From the NCBI RefSeq assembly GCF_025699065.1, contig NZ_JAILWF010000006.1, positions 1-64,000 on the forward strand: 64,000 nucleotides of DNA. The letters are read 5' to 3'. Of this stretch, positions 18,501-26,689 are shown in pieces (position 1 is the stretch's first letter; each line of letters opens with the position of its first letter). The stretch is from Nitrosarchaeum sp. (GTDB lineage: Archaea > Thermoproteota > Nitrososphaeria > Nitrososphaerales > Nitrosopumilaceae). The notes under the pieces are model-generated. The model made no database searches and was not told where the DNA came from. It worked only from the letters and a program-made list of their open reading frames with translations. The position numbers and the translations under genes were made by a program.

Positions 18501-19360
18501 TAATTGAACTTGTTGATGCAAGAAAGAAACCTGTCACACCAACTATGGATATTTATCTTGATAATGAATCTAAAAAATCAAGAGAAAAAGCAATCGATAT
18601 AGCAAGAAATGTTTTGCAAACTAAAGTAAGTGCATTAATCTCTGACAGTGAAACTGATTACACATCTCAAATTAAATTAATTCTTAGTGCAAACAGACTC
18701 AAAGAAAGAGGATGTACTGTTAGTGAAGTAGAGGCAGCATTACAATCAAACAAAAAATTCAAAATAGAAACAACTGGGGACCTAATAACTCTAAAACTAG
18801 TCGATGAATCTGATGCTCCAACTGTTATTGCAATTAGAAACAAAATACTCAATACTACTGTAAAGGGAGTCCCAGATATTGAACGTGTAACTCTAGTTCA
18901 AAAAGACGATGAGTGGGTAATTCAAACAACTGGTTCAAACATTGCCAAAGTCCTTGAAGTTCAAGGAATAGATAAGAAAAACGTTAGAACAAACAATGTG
19001 TTTGAAATTGCTGGTACATTAGGAATAGAGGCATCTAGAAATGCTCTGATAAATGAGCTGAAAAATACTCTGGAAGATCAAGGTCTGGAAGTAGATAATA
19101 GGTATATCATGTTAGTATCTGATTTAATGTGCTCAAGAGGATACATGCAACAAATTGGTAGACATGGAATTGCTGGTACTAAAGATAGTGTTCTTGCAAG
19201 AGCCGCATTTGAAATTACAGTTCCAACAATTGCACATGCTGCATTAGCTGGTGAAGTTGAACAACTCAAGGGTATTACTGAAAACGTAATCGTTGGTAGT
19301 ATGATTCCAATTGGAAGTGGAACCGTAGACCTTTACATGCAAGTAAGTAAGAAGAAATGA
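15569..19360 (+). CDS. rpoA: RNA polymerase subunit A, fused A'+A''
   Basis: The largest polymerase subunit is encoded as one 1263-residue protein. It has the zinc-binding start with Cys61, Cys64, Cys71 and His74, a second Cys pair (ECPHCGK), and the catalytic magnesium loop NADFDGD with Asp459, Asp461 and Asp463. Near residues 936-966 comes the trigger-loop region GQAVGIITAQSIGEPGTQMT. In most other archaea the gene is cut into rpoA1 and rpoA2 upstream of this region; here no stop or start interrupts the frame around residues 860-900. An unsplit rpoA is a known mark of Thaumarchaeota. It overlaps the rpoB stop by one base. Confidence 0.96.
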   Translation: MSIQAIKTIDAIRFSVWSPTEIRKYSVAEITAPETYDEDGMPVQGGLMDGRLGTLEPGQKCLTCGNTAARCPGHFGHIELAEPVLHIAFIDNIYKLLQSTCRSCARLKVPQEDLEEFRKIKEKHAAYTVISEKRIPEQIIEKAKKAKECPHCGKTQYELIFTKPTIFVEKTEIGEHRLLPITIRERFTQIIDDDLNLLSYDPVTARPEWFILQALPVPPVTVRPSIILETGIRSEDDLTHKMVDIIRVNQRLKESKEAGTPPLIVQDLVDLLQYHTTTYFDNEVSGIPQAHHRSGRPLKTLTQRLKGKEGRFRGSLSGKRVDFSSRTVISPDPNLDLSEVGVPEQVAMKLTIPEIVTEWNIERMRTLVINGPNKFPGVNYIVRPDGVKIRLDFVEDRSTIAETLEIGYLVERHLANGDIVLFNRQPSLHQMSIMAHYVRVLPGKTFRLHPSVCPPYNADFDGDEMNLHVPQSEEARAEAILLMRVQDQLISPRYGGPIIGALRDFVTGAYLLTKDDTILTPQEFYNYAMLGGYTDKLPKPATKTKDGLMYTGKQLFSLFLPKDFNYVITSKWSKGTKGAQKDVVIKNGELLSGVIDKSSIGAEEPESVLHRIAKDYGNTKAKNFLNSILIMVKQYITHYGFSYGYADLEVPEKEKQQILDDIQETYGIISDLTSQYEKGTLKLTRGMRPEEALEAYIVNELGKARDKAGMTADQSLDQSNAGRIMATTGARGSALNIGQMAGALGQQSRRGSRLHAGYNNRALPHYQEHDKNPDAHGFVKSNYREGLSALEFFFHAMGGREGLVDTAVRTQQSGYMQRRLINALEHIRLEYDGTVRDPHGHIIQFLYGEDGIDVAKSDHGEAFNVNRLIESQIIVDSGKKATKEEITELTKKYTKTFNPRLKELVSEGLLDSKLSKEGAEIVCKKGLSLYNKAKVEPGQAVGIITAQSIGEPGTQMTLRTFHFAGIAERNVTLGLPRLIELVDARKKPVTPTMDIYLDNESKKSREKAIDIARNVLQTKVSALISDSETDYTSQIKLILSANRLKERGCTVSEVEAALQSNKKFKIETTGDLITLKLVDESDAPTVIAIRNKILNTTVKGVPDIERVTLVQKDDEWVIQTTGSNIAKVLEVQGIDKKNVRTNNVFEIAGTLGIEASRNALINELKNTLEDQGLEVDNRYIMLVSDLMCSRGYMQQIGRHGIAGTKDSVLARAAFEITVPTIAHAALAGEVEQLKGITENVIVGSMIPIGSGTVDLYMQVSKKK

Positions 19361-19384
19361 GGATAATAAAAAATAGTGATTAAG

Positions 19385-19615
19385 ATGGGCGATGAAATTT
19401 CTAATTTAATGAGCAATAACAAGGATAAAGTCATTTTATTGCGATTAAGAAACAACAAATCTGTTAGGGGAAATTTGCAAGACTTTGATGTTCATATGAA
19501 TTTGACATTAGATGATGCTGAAGATATCTCCGATGGAAAAACTGTAAAACTCGGAAAGATACTTTTACGTGGAGATAATATTTTGGCAGTATCACTACCA
19601 GATGAAGAATCTTAG
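19385..19615 (+). CDS. Sm-like archaeal protein (LSm)
   Basis: The product has a single Sm fold, with Sm1 (VILLRLRNNKSVRGNLQDFD, then MNLTLDD) and Sm2 (LGKILLRGDNILAVSLPD). Such proteins form heptameric rings that bind U-rich RNA. It lies just after rpoA, in the same direction, consistent with membership of an RNA-related operon. The ATG at 19385 is chosen; a GTG at 19376 would add three residues (MIK). Confidence 0.88.
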   Translation: MGDEISNLMSNNKDKVILLRLRNNKSVRGNLQDFDVHMNLTLDDAEDISDGKTVKLGKILLRGDNILAVSLPDEES

Positions 19616-19665
19616 CTCAAAAATACAGTTCATTCTTAAATATTAAATTCAAATTATATTCTATT

Positions 19666-20838
19666 ATGCTTCTATTGTTTTCTATAGTTTTTTTATTTTT
19701 TCTATTACCAGTATATGCTGAACAAATACCTGACTATAACAATCCATACGCTCCAATCTTTACTGACAAAACAGTATACACTTGGACTGATAAAGTCCAA
19801 ATGACTATTCATGCACCAAGCTGGAACACAGATAGATACCTGATTGATTCAATAGGTGATGATGATCATCCTATCAAAATTTCTACAAGAGGTCATTCGC
19901 TATCTCCATACAAATTTACTGAAACTGATGTGAATTCTGGAAAGTTTGCCGCTGAAATAATTCTTACAGGATTTTCCCATGATGCTGACGGTGATGGTGA
20001 TTTTGATACAACTCCTAGAACTATGGGAAATGGGCCAACAAGTGGATTTTTAGAATCTGATCGAGACTCTGCATTAACTATAACATTTGAATTTGCAAAT
20101 GGAGTTGTTCTTACTAAATCTGTTCCAATACAGTGGAATATTGGATCAATTCAATTCTCTAAAGAAAATTATCTATCTAATCAAACTGCAACAGTACATG
20201 TAATTGATCCTGATCTTAATCTGAATCCTGAATCACTAGATCATATTCCGATAAAGATTTCTTCAAATTCTGACGTGTCAGGTATAGAGGTGAGTGCTGT
20301 AGAAACATCTGAAAGATCAGGTATTTTTTCTTCAACAATATCATTTACCCAAAATCTATCTTCAAGTGGAAATAGACTTTATGCATTACCTGGAGATACA
20401 ATTTTTGCAAAGTATGATGATTATACCCTTCCAAAACCTTATTCCATATCTGATAATCTTGCAATGAGCACATCTGCAATAATTGGTACTTCTTCTTTGG
20501 CATTGCAAAGTATGCCGATTATATTTTCAGATAGTATGGGCAATCAAATCTCTACAGTATCGGCTAATGATCAAATTCAGATCGTTGGAAAGATAATAAA
20601 TCCACAAAATTATAAACAAAAATTTGTTTATCTCTTTCAGGTAAAAGATGAGAATAATTTTGTAGTATCTTTATCTTGGATACAAGGAGAAATATCTGCA
20701 AATCAAAATTTAGATATTTCCCAATCATGGATTCCCCAACAAACTGGAAATTATTCTATTGAGACATACACATGGAACTCGTTGACTAACGCAGCTCCGC
20801 TATCTCCTTCATTATCAACATCCGTTTTTGTTAATTAA
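19666..20838 (+). CDS. Secreted beta-rich protein, 390 aa, function unknown
   Basis: A strong signal peptide (about 1-18, ending PVYAEQ) precedes a long beta-rich exported region. Two related stretches, around residues 85-100 (VNSGKFAAEIILTGF) and 215-230 (ERSGIFSSTISF), resemble the repeating domains of thaumarchaeal S-layer and other large surface proteins. An acidic stretch DADGDGDFD (about 107-115) may bind calcium. There is no C-terminal membrane segment or PEFG motif, so the protein may be released or held in the S-layer. It begins a two-gene insertion of exported proteins between the LSm gene and rpl30e. Confidence 0.72.
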   Translation: MLLLFSIVFLFFLLPVYAEQIPDYNNPYAPIFTDKTVYTWTDKVQMTIHAPSWNTDRYLIDSIGDDDHPIKISTRGHSLSPYKFTETDVNSGKFAAEIILTGFSHDADGDGDFDTTPRTMGNGPTSGFLESDRDSALTITFEFANGVVLTKSVPIQWNIGSIQFSKENYLSNQTATVHVIDPDLNLNPESLDHIPIKISSNSDVSGIEVSAVETSERSGIFSSTISFTQNLSSSGNRLYALPGDTIFAKYDDYTLPKPYSISDNLAMSTSAIIGTSSLALQSMPIIFSDSMGNQISTVSANDQIQIVGKIINPQNYKQKFVYLFQVKDENNFVVSLSWIQGEISANQNLDISQSWIPQQTGNYSIETYTWNSLTNAAPLSPSLSTSVFVN

Positions 20839-20892
20839 GTAATAGTATGATTTCTACTTAATCAATAAATACAAAATTACGATTTTAGCCGT

Positions 20893-22401
20893 GTGTTTGG
20901 ATATAAAATTGGATTGTTACTAGTGTTAATTGTATTATTTCCACTTATGCCTTCAATATTTGCAGATCCAATTTTGTTAGACTTTGATAAAACCGAATAC
21001 CATACTGGTGATAATATGATCATAACAGGACATATCTCAAACTATAAGATGCCAATAATAGCAATGAGTCTTTTTGATCCTGAAGGCGATATTTTATCTG
21101 CAAATAATTTGATTATCAACTCTAATGGTACCTTCTCCAAAGCATTTTCCTTAGACTCTCCTTTTTATGATAAATCAGGACAATATACTGTAAAACTAAA
21201 TTATGGTAAGATAGTCCAAAATGAATTTTTTACAATTGTAGGTAATACTTCTGAGCCTGAAATAGCAATTCCAGAATCTATAATTCCTGAAATTATTTCC
21301 ATAAACACTGACAAGAATCAATACTATGATCAAAACTTTATTACAATAACCGGTTCTGTTAATACAATTGATTCTCCGACTGTACTGATTGGGGTTCATG
21401 ATCCATATGGTACACCAATCGGATTTTATTTTGGAGAAATTAATTCTAGCTTGCAATTTTCTACAAAGTTTCTTGTAAAGTCTGGCGTTAATTTTAAAGT
21501 GGATGGAACTTATCAAGTAAAAGCACACTATGGTGAGAGTGAAAAAACAATAAACTTTGAATTTTCTAAAAAACTTGATACTGTAGAACCAGAAATAAAA
21601 ACACCAGAAATAAAAACACCAGAAATAAAAACACCAGAAATAAAAACACCAGAAATAAAAACACCAGAAATAAAAACACCAGAAATAAAAACACCAGAAA
21701 TAAAAACTTCTGAAAAAAATATTAATTCCGTAGATTACCAACCTCAGATAAAAAAATATGATAATCTATCTGTTGAAGATATAGAGCTAGGAAAACTACT
21801 AAATCAAATTAATTTGGATTGTGATCATAGTAGATTCATCGATACCATTTCATATAATGATGGAATGGGACCCGCGTTATACCGACTTTGCAAATTTGAT
21901 CAGTCCTTGAGTTTCTTTAATGACTCTTTATCAAAAGATCCAAACAATGTTGAAATTATTACCAGTAAAGGTTCTGTCCTTGGAAAAATGGGTCGTACTT
22001 TAGAATCTATTTCATATTATGATACAGCTCTTAATATAGATCCAAATTTTATTCCTGCAATTAACAATAAAGCAAATGCCCTTGCAAATATGAAAAAATA
22101 CGATGAATCTATCTCTCTTTACAATAAAGCTCTTGAAAAAAATCCAAGTTATGATACCGCAAGAAAAAATCTCCAATTAGTTTTACAAGAATCCTCATTG
22201 GAAAATAAGGTAATATTTACTGAATATGCTTCTACAAGCACAGATGTTTCATCTAATATTGTATCTTCAAAAGATACCATGACTGAAAAACTGCAAACGG
22301 AAAATAATTTAAAAACACAAACAAAAAATCCAACTAATATTTTTGAGGAGTTATCTTTGGTATTTTCATCATTAGGCTCCCTCTTCGGATTTCAAAATTA
22401 A
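20893..22401 (+). CDS. Secreted protein with two Ig-like domains, PEIKT repeat linker and TPR region
   Basis: The gene starts with GTG. The 502-residue product has a signal peptide (about 1-25, ending SIFADP) and two Ig-like domains at about 26-120 (DKTEYHTGDNMIITGHI to GQYTVKLNYGK) and 138-230 (DKNQYYDQNFITITGSV to GTYQVKAHYGE). These are the same domain type as in the PEFG array at 8-12 kb. A linker of eight PEIKT repeats follows, then about three TPR helices (roughly 325-435) with patterns such as SISYYDTALNIDPN and SISLYNKALEKNPS. No PEFG tail is present; the end is weakly hydrophobic. TPRs suggest protein-protein contacts outside the membrane. The ligand is unknown. Confidence 0.78.
   Translation: MFGYKIGLLLVLIVLFPLMPSIFADPILLDFDKTEYHTGDNMIITGHISNYKMPIIAMSLFDPEGDILSANNLIINSNGTFSKAFSLDSPFYDKSGQYTVKLNYGKIVQNEFFTIVGNTSEPEIAIPESIIPEIISINTDKNQYYDQNFITITGSVNTIDSPTVLIGVHDPYGTPIGFYFGEINSSLQFSTKFLVKSGVNFKVDGTYQVKAHYGESEKTINFEFSKKLDTVEPEIKTPEIKTPEIKTPEIKTPEIKTPEIKTPEIKTPEIKTSEKNINSVDYQPQIKKYDNLSVEDIELGKLLNQINLDCDHSRFIDTISYNDGMGPALYRLCKFDQSLSFFNDSLSKDPNNVEIITSKGSVLGKMGRTLESISYYDTALNIDPNFIPAINNKANALANMKKYDESISLYNKALEKNPSYDTARKNLQLVLQESSLENKVIFTEYASTSTDVSSNIVSSKDTMTEKLQTENNLKTQTKNPTNIFEELSLVFSSLGSLFGFQN
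21589..21708 (+). repeat. 15-bp minisatellite, eight copies, coding for PEIKT
   Basis: The unit CCAGAAATAAAAACA repeats eight times with only the last base of the last unit changed. It lies in frame inside the TPR protein. Copy number can change by slippage in whole units without shifting the frame, so linker length may vary between strains. Confidence 0.92.
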
Positions 22402-22483
22402 GAGTGATTTCTAGTTTTTTTATATGTAAAATTTCAATAAACCTATAAAGCCCAGTAAAGACGATTGTGAATAAGGATAACAC

Positions 22484-22807
22484 ATGAGTAAGATACTAGA
22501 AAAGACACTAAAAGATGCACATAAAGAAAATACATTAACAATTGGCACTAAACAAGTATTGAACTCTATGAAAGATTCCAAATTAATTGTCCTGTCTCAA
22601 TCTGTAAAAAAAGAGATGTTTGCAAAAATTGAATCAGATGCGAAAAAAGAAAAAATACCATTAGTTAACTTTCAGGGAACTTCAGTTGCATTAGGGAGAC
22701 TATGCGGCTTACAATTCCGAATCTCAACAATATCATTTACATCAATAACTGATGCAAACATTAAATCAATTCTTAAAGATACAGAAACTGAGGAAAAAAA
22801 TGAATAA
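22484..22807 (+). CDS. rpl30e: Ribosomal protein L30e
   Basis: The 107-residue protein belongs to the L7Ae/L30e RNA-binding fold; the N-terminal half (GTKQVLNSMKDSKLIVLSQSV) and the GTSVALGRLCG loop are typical of L30e. It is a component of the large subunit, and the gene usually follows rpoA in archaeal operons, as here apart from the inserted genes. A stretch AAGGATAACAC just before the ATG may act as a weak ribosome binding site. Confidence 0.88.
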   Translation: MSKILEKTLKDAHKENTLTIGTKQVLNSMKDSKLIVLSQSVKKEMFAKIESDAKKEKIPLVNFQGTSVALGRLCGLQFRISTISFTSITDANIKSILKDTETEEKNE

Positions 22808-22871
22808 ACATTTCATCTCTAATCTAAGTTTAAATGAGACAAATTTTGTTCGGAGTTAAACAGGAATTCTA

Positions 22872-23336
22872 ATGACACAATCAATTAAACTTACAACAGA
22901 TCAAATGCGAATGATGTCACTCTTTCAAAATGTTACAGGTGCAACTGCTCGTGATTGTGTCGAAGATGAAAAACAAGATCGTGTAATTTTTGTAGTAAAT
23001 ACTGGTAAAATGGGCTTGGCAATCGGAAAAGGTGGAATTCATATCAAATCATTGCAAAACATTGTAAAGAAAAATGTCGAACTCGTTGAATTTGACGAGG
23101 ATCCAGCCAAATTCTTAACAAATCTCCTTAATTCTAAACTCGTCTCTGAAGTAAAAATAAATACACGTGCCGATGGTTCAAAACAGGCAATAGTTATGGT
23201 AGACCCAAGAAAGAAAGGCATTGTTGTAGGAAGAGAAGGCAGAAACGCTGAGAAAGCAAGACTTTTAGCTAAACGATATTTTGATATTACAAGTGTGCTG
23301 ATTAATAGTCCTGAAAAAGCAACATTGGAGATGTAA
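22872..23336 (+). CDS. nusA: NusA-like transcription termination factor, KH domains only
   Basis: The archaeal form of NusA lacks the bacterial N-terminal and S1 domains and consists of two KH RNA-binding domains. Both are visible: GKMGLAIGKGGIHIKSLQ and RKKGIVVGREGRNAEKARLL, each with the G-x-x-G loop. The 154 residues fit this reduced form. The gene lies in its conserved place between rpl30e and rps12, three bases upstream of rps12. Confidence 0.92.
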   Translation: MTQSIKLTTDQMRMMSLFQNVTGATARDCVEDEKQDRVIFVVNTGKMGLAIGKGGIHIKSLQNIVKKNVELVEFDEDPAKFLTNLLNSKLVSEVKINTRADGSKQAIVMVDPRKKGIVVGREGRNAEKARLLAKRYFDITSVLINSPEKATLEM

Positions 23337-23339
23337 AAT

Positions 23340-23777
23340 ATGACAAAATCACCACTAGGTTTATTCGCAGGCAGAGTTCTAATCGCAAAACGAAAGAGAC
23401 AACGATGGGCAATCTCTACTTACAAAAGAAGAAAACTTGGTATCGATAAAAAAGCAGATCCTCTTGGTGGTGCTCCGCAAGGAAGAGGAATAGTCTTAGA
23501 AAAAGTAGGTATTGCAGCAAAACAACCAAACTCTGCTGTAAGAAAATGTGTTAGAGTTCAATTAATTAAAAATGGTAAAACCGTAACAGCATTCTTGCCA
23601 CGAGACGGTGCAATGAATTTCATCGATGAACACGATGAAGTACACATCCAAGGAATGGGTGCAACACAAGGTGGTGCAATGGGAGATATTCCAGGTGTAC
23701 GATTCAAAGTATTCAAAGTAAATGGAACATCACTTAACGAACTAGTAACTGGCAAGAAAGAAAAACCAAGGAGATAA
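23340..23777 (+). CDS. rps12: Ribosomal protein S12 (uS12)
   Basis: This 145-residue decoding-centre protein shows the conserved loop [20 protein letters not shown] and the [12 protein letters not shown] stretch. It is part of the small subunit and follows nusA by three bases and precedes rps7 by two, so the three are one transcript. Confidence 0.96.
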   Translation: MTKSPLGLFAGRVLIAKRKRQRWAISTYKRRKLGIDKKADPLGGAPQGRGIVLEKVGIAAKQPNSAVRKCVRVQLIKNGKTVTAFLPRDGAMNFIDEHDEVHIQGMGATQGGAMGDIPGVRFKVFKVNGTSLNELVTGKKEKPRR

Positions 23778-23779
23778 AA

Positions 23780-24379
23780 TTGGCTGAGACAAAAAATTTC
23801 TTATTATTTAGAAAATGGGACATGTCTGATATTGAAATTCAAGATCCTGGATTAAAGACAGCAATTTCATTAAGACGACAAATCTTGCCCTACACTTTTG
23901 GTCGTTCAGCATTAAAGAGATTTAACAAAGCTGAAGTAAACATTGTAGAAAGACTTTGCAACAAAGTCATGCACTTTGGAAAGAAATATGCTAAAAACAC
24001 TGGACGTATGACTGGTAAGAAAACCAAAGTACTCAACACTGTTAAAGTTGCATTTGATATTATTGCCTTAAAGACTGGTAAAAATCCAGTTGAGGTGTTA
24101 GTTAGAGCAATTGAAAACTCTGCACCAAATGAAGACACTACACGAATTGTATATGGTGGTACAGTCTACCATGTATCAGTAGATGTAGCTCCAATTAGAA
24201 GAGTCGACATGGCACTAAAGTTCATTGCAGACTCTATACGAGATGCGACATATTCTAATCCAAAACCAATTGAGGAACACATGGCCGAACAACTAATTTT
24301 GGCTGCAGCAAACGACCCAAACGCTCCTTCTGTAAAGAAGAAGCACGAATTAGAAAGAATAGCGCAAGCTTCTAGATAG
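23780..24379 (+). CDS. rps7: Ribosomal protein S7 (uS7)
   Basis: The 199-residue protein organises the head of the small subunit. Typical segments are LPYTFGRSALKRF near residue 35, KTGKNPVEVLVRAIENSAP and the RRVDMALKFIADSIRDA stretch. It starts with TTG right after the rps12 stop. In many archaea translation elongation factor genes follow; here a tRNA gene on the other strand comes next and the operon ends. Confidence 0.95.
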   Translation: MAETKNFLLFRKWDMSDIEIQDPGLKTAISLRRQILPYTFGRSALKRFNKAEVNIVERLCNKVMHFGKKYAKNTGRMTGKKTKVLNTVKVAFDIIALKTGKNPVEVLVRAIENSAPNEDTTRIVYGGTVYHVSVDVAPIRRVDMALKFIADSIRDATYSNPKPIEEHMAEQLILAAANDPNAPSVKKKHELERIAQASR

Positions 24380-24391
24380 TAATTTTACCAG

Positions 24392-24499
24392 TAGCCCGAG
24401 GCAGATTCGAACTGCCGTCTCCGCCTATCCACTCTTGAGATCCAGAGGGCAGAATCCTTAATCTAAAATTTTTTTATTTGACCGCTAGACTATCGGGCT
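24392..24499 (-). tRNA. tRNA-Gln(CTG) with two introns
   Basis: On the minus strand, AGCCCGA pairs fully with TCGGGCT to form the acceptor stem, and GGCAG-TTCGAAT-CTGCC forms the T arm. The anticodon stem is CTGCC/GGCGG. Its loop begins CTCTGG, giving anticodon CTG (24443-24445), and a 15-base intron (24427-24441) fits the canonical site after base 37. The D arm GTCT/GGAT encloses 29 bases instead of the usual 8-9, so a second intron of about 20 bases, AT-rich, lies in the D loop (about 24458-24478). The A1-T72 pair is typical of archaeal tRNA-Gln. No CCA is encoded. The exact D-loop splice points are not resolved. Confidence 0.85.
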
Positions 24500-24543
24500 A
24501 CCAAAACAAATTCTGATGTTTTAGCATATAATCATTTACTAAT

Positions 24544-24879
24544 TTACTTGAACTGCACTTCATGAATGGCAGTTGCATAATCGCATTCTGCTTTTAGTCT
24601 CATGTATGGAATTAATCTATAATGAATAGAGTAAAGATGATCTTCTTTTCTAATAATTCCTTTTTGCATTAGTGATACTAGACCACGGGATGTAATTCCA
24701 ATCTTTGTATTTGTTTTTTCACATACTTCGTCACGTTTTTTTTGATATTGCTCTAATGAAAAAGCTACATCATTAATTTCTAAAATTAAAGGCCACACAA
24801 TTTCAGCCCAGACAAATCTTCTGTTTTCAGTAGCCGATGCATATTTGCCTTTTTCACTCAACATTAATAACATCTGCAA
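24544..24879 (-). CDS. Hypothetical protein, possible winged helix, 111 aa
   Basis: No family is recognised with confidence. The protein is mostly helical, with a middle segment resembling a winged-helix turn (TKIGITSRGLVSLMQKGIIRKE) followed by a strand-like HLYSIHYRLI. It has no signal or membrane segment. It is divergent from the YkgJ-type gene across 20 bp, so both promoters overlap. A DNA-binding role is possible but unproven. Confidence 0.6.
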   Translation of the reverse strand: MQMLLMLSEKGKYASATENRRFVWAEIVWPLILEINDVAFSLEQYQKKRDEVCEKTNTKIGITSRGLVSLMQKGIIRKEDHLYSIHYRLIPYMRLKAECDYATAIHEVQFK

Positions 24880-24899
24880 AAGAAGTTATAACTTAATAG

Positions 24900-25604
24900 T
24901 TGTCTCAAAAAGAAATTGAAGAATCACTGAATTTATTACAAAAAGATTGGGATGTTGATCCAATTTTGCGCCAATTCATACTAGGAAAAATAACTGATGT
25001 TAGTGATTATTCCATTAAAGTAAAAGATGTTATTTTTCATATCCCATATTTAACATCTGAAAAAAAATATATTTTGTGGAAATGTTTTTGGCCTGATTGT
25101 CATAACTGCTGTGATCGACAAGGTAGATTGCCATTAACTTCTGATGATCTAATTACAATTGGAAAGGGTCTAAAATACAAAAAAACATCTGATTTTATAA
25201 AAAACGAAACAATAACTACAACTTGGCAAGACTCTTCTCCTTCTGGCCAAATCACCACAATGACTACAATTAATCTAAAACGAAAAAAAGATGAGACTAT
25301 ACAGGAAGATGGAACTCATATTTCTTGTAGATTCTTAGATGAAAAAGGTGGATGTAGTATGCATCCAGATAGGCCTGGCGTATGTTATCTCTATCCTTTC
25401 TCTACATGGCTTGAAAATGAAAAAGGTATGGCACGAGTTCATGCTACATACCAGTTTACTGGTGATTGTCCTGGATTTTACCTAGCAGAAGACATACAAC
25501 AAATGAAACAAGAACTCAAAGATTATTCAAAAATAATTTATGATTATACCTTATCATCAAGCAGAACAATGAGAGAAAACTTTGGTTCTGTAAGTTTTGG
25601 TTAG
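24900..25604 (+). CDS. YkgJ-family cysteine-cluster protein (putative zinc/iron chelating)
   Basis: The 234-residue protein carries the Cys pattern of the YkgJ family: CFWPDCHNCCDRQG in the first half, then CRFLDEKGGCSMH, RPGVCYLYPF and a late GDCPGFY. Members are thought to bind zinc or an iron-sulfur cluster; their reaction is unknown. It begins with TTG. It converges on the flavoprotein gene with a four-base overlap. Confidence 0.78.
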   Translation: MSQKEIEESLNLLQKDWDVDPILRQFILGKITDVSDYSIKVKDVIFHIPYLTSEKKYILWKCFWPDCHNCCDRQGRLPLTSDDLITIGKGLKYKKTSDFIKNETITTTWQDSSPSGQITTMTTINLKRKKDETIQEDGTHISCRFLDEKGGCSMHPDRPGVCYLYPFSTWLENEKGMARVHATYQFTGDCPGFYLAEDIQQMKQELKDYSKIIYDYTLSSSRTMRENFGSVSFG

Positions 25605-26614
25605 GCCTTTGCTACTTTCATCAGATCAGAAATCTTTACATCCATTCCAAATCTAGCTTCGTTTTTCTTCATGTATCTGAAAATTGAGATAAAGTCTGGA
25701 AGTGACTTGAAGAAATTAAAGTCCTTGTGGATCTTTGCTCTAACAAACTTGAAAACTTTGTCGTATATCTTATAATGTTCATCAACTGCTTTTTCATAAG
25801 CTGCAAAATCGTGCATGTTCTCAACAAAGATATCAACACACTGCATACTTGGAATGATTCCCTCACCTAGTAACGCATAGACAGTACCAATTGATTCTCC
25901 AACTCCTACAACCTTTCCTTTGTAAAACGGTTTGCACTTACCAGGAGTTGCAAGTCTGATTGGTCTTCCTTTAGTTTTTTGAACTTTACCGCCATACTTT
26001 TTTAGAAAATCGTCAGTTGCTTTGATGTGATTCTTTCTGTAATCGCCTGCACCAATATGTGCATACTTTTCACCTAGTGGAAAATACCAAAAATATCCAG
26101 ACATTCCTGGAAATGGTTCAATGTAAAAGTCATCAAATGGAACCTTATCTTCATATTCTACTTTGTATTCGTATGTTGGTAAGAAAAAATCCTCTTCTAA
26201 CTTTGGAAGATAAGTTCTTGCAAATCCAGTACAATCAACTATCATATCATACTCTTTTTCTAGTTCTTCTAGCTTTGGTGCTATGCCGTAGATAATTTTA
26301 GAATCTTTAATGAAATCTTTGATTAATGCAAGTTTGTCATATGTACACAAGCCATGCAGACCGATATCAAATTTTACGTTATTATTCATCTTTACATGCA
26401 TGGTTTTTCCGTCATGGATTAGAAAGTCATCAAAATTTCGTCCTACTTTGCTGCAAAACTTGTCTAGTTCTGATTTTATTGTACCCCATGCGCAAATAGA
26501 ATCATGTCTCTCTTGTGTACTTCGTTCATAACCTACAACCTCATGTTCTGAATTTTTGAGTCTGGCCATAAGATAACTCCCTGCGACACCCATGCCCATA
26601 ACTGCAATCTTCAT
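25601..26614 (-). CDS. FAD-dependent oxidoreductase, geranylgeranyl-reductase-like
   Basis: The 337-residue protein begins with a dinucleotide-binding GMGVAGSYL and later shows IVDCTGFART and the GVGESIGTVYALLGEGIIPSMQ stretch (shown in part: GVGESIGTVYALLGEGI), which matches the FAD-contacting GD/E motif of the p-hydroxybenzoate hydroxylase fold. The PFPGMSGYFWYFPLG substrate segment is typical of archaeal geranylgeranyl reductases, which saturate the isoprenoid chains of membrane lipids or the tails of quinones. Several paralogues are usual in thaumarchaea, so the exact substrate is uncertain. A single-gene transcript is likely. Confidence 0.82.
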   Translation of the reverse strand: MKIAVMGMGVAGSYLMARLKNSEHEVVGYERSTQERHDSICAWGTIKSELDKFCSKVGRNFDDFLIHDGKTMHVKMNNNVKFDIGLHGLCTYDKLALIKDFIKDSKIIYGIAPKLEELEKEYDMIVDCTGFARTYLPKLEEDFFLPTYEYKVEYEDKVPFDDFYIEPFPGMSGYFWYFPLGEKYAHIGAGDYRKNHIKATDDFLKKYGGKVQKTKGRPIRLATPGKCKPFYKGKVVGVGESIGTVYALLGEGIIPSMQCVDIFVENMHDFAAYEKAVDEHYKIYDKVFKFVRAKIHKDFNFFKSLPDFISIFRYMKKNEARFGMDVKISDLMKVAKA

Positions 26615-26689
26615 TTAGCCTAAATCTGGTCAGACCTAATAAAAACACTATCTGGCGATTTTACAAATTTTTAAATTTCTTAACTAATC

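Noticed and set aside
21196..21741. Minus-strand frame with repeated Tyr-Phe-Trp-Cys-Phe units
   Set aside because: It is the mirror of the PEIKT minisatellite on the plus strand; repeat DNA without stops gives open frames on both strands, and the plus-strand gene has a signal peptide and TPRs.
24392..24499. Reading this tRNA as tRNA-Glu(CTC)
   Set aside because: The A1-T72 acceptor pair and placing the intron after base 37 give anticodon CTG; tRNA-Glu in archaea usually starts with G1-C72.
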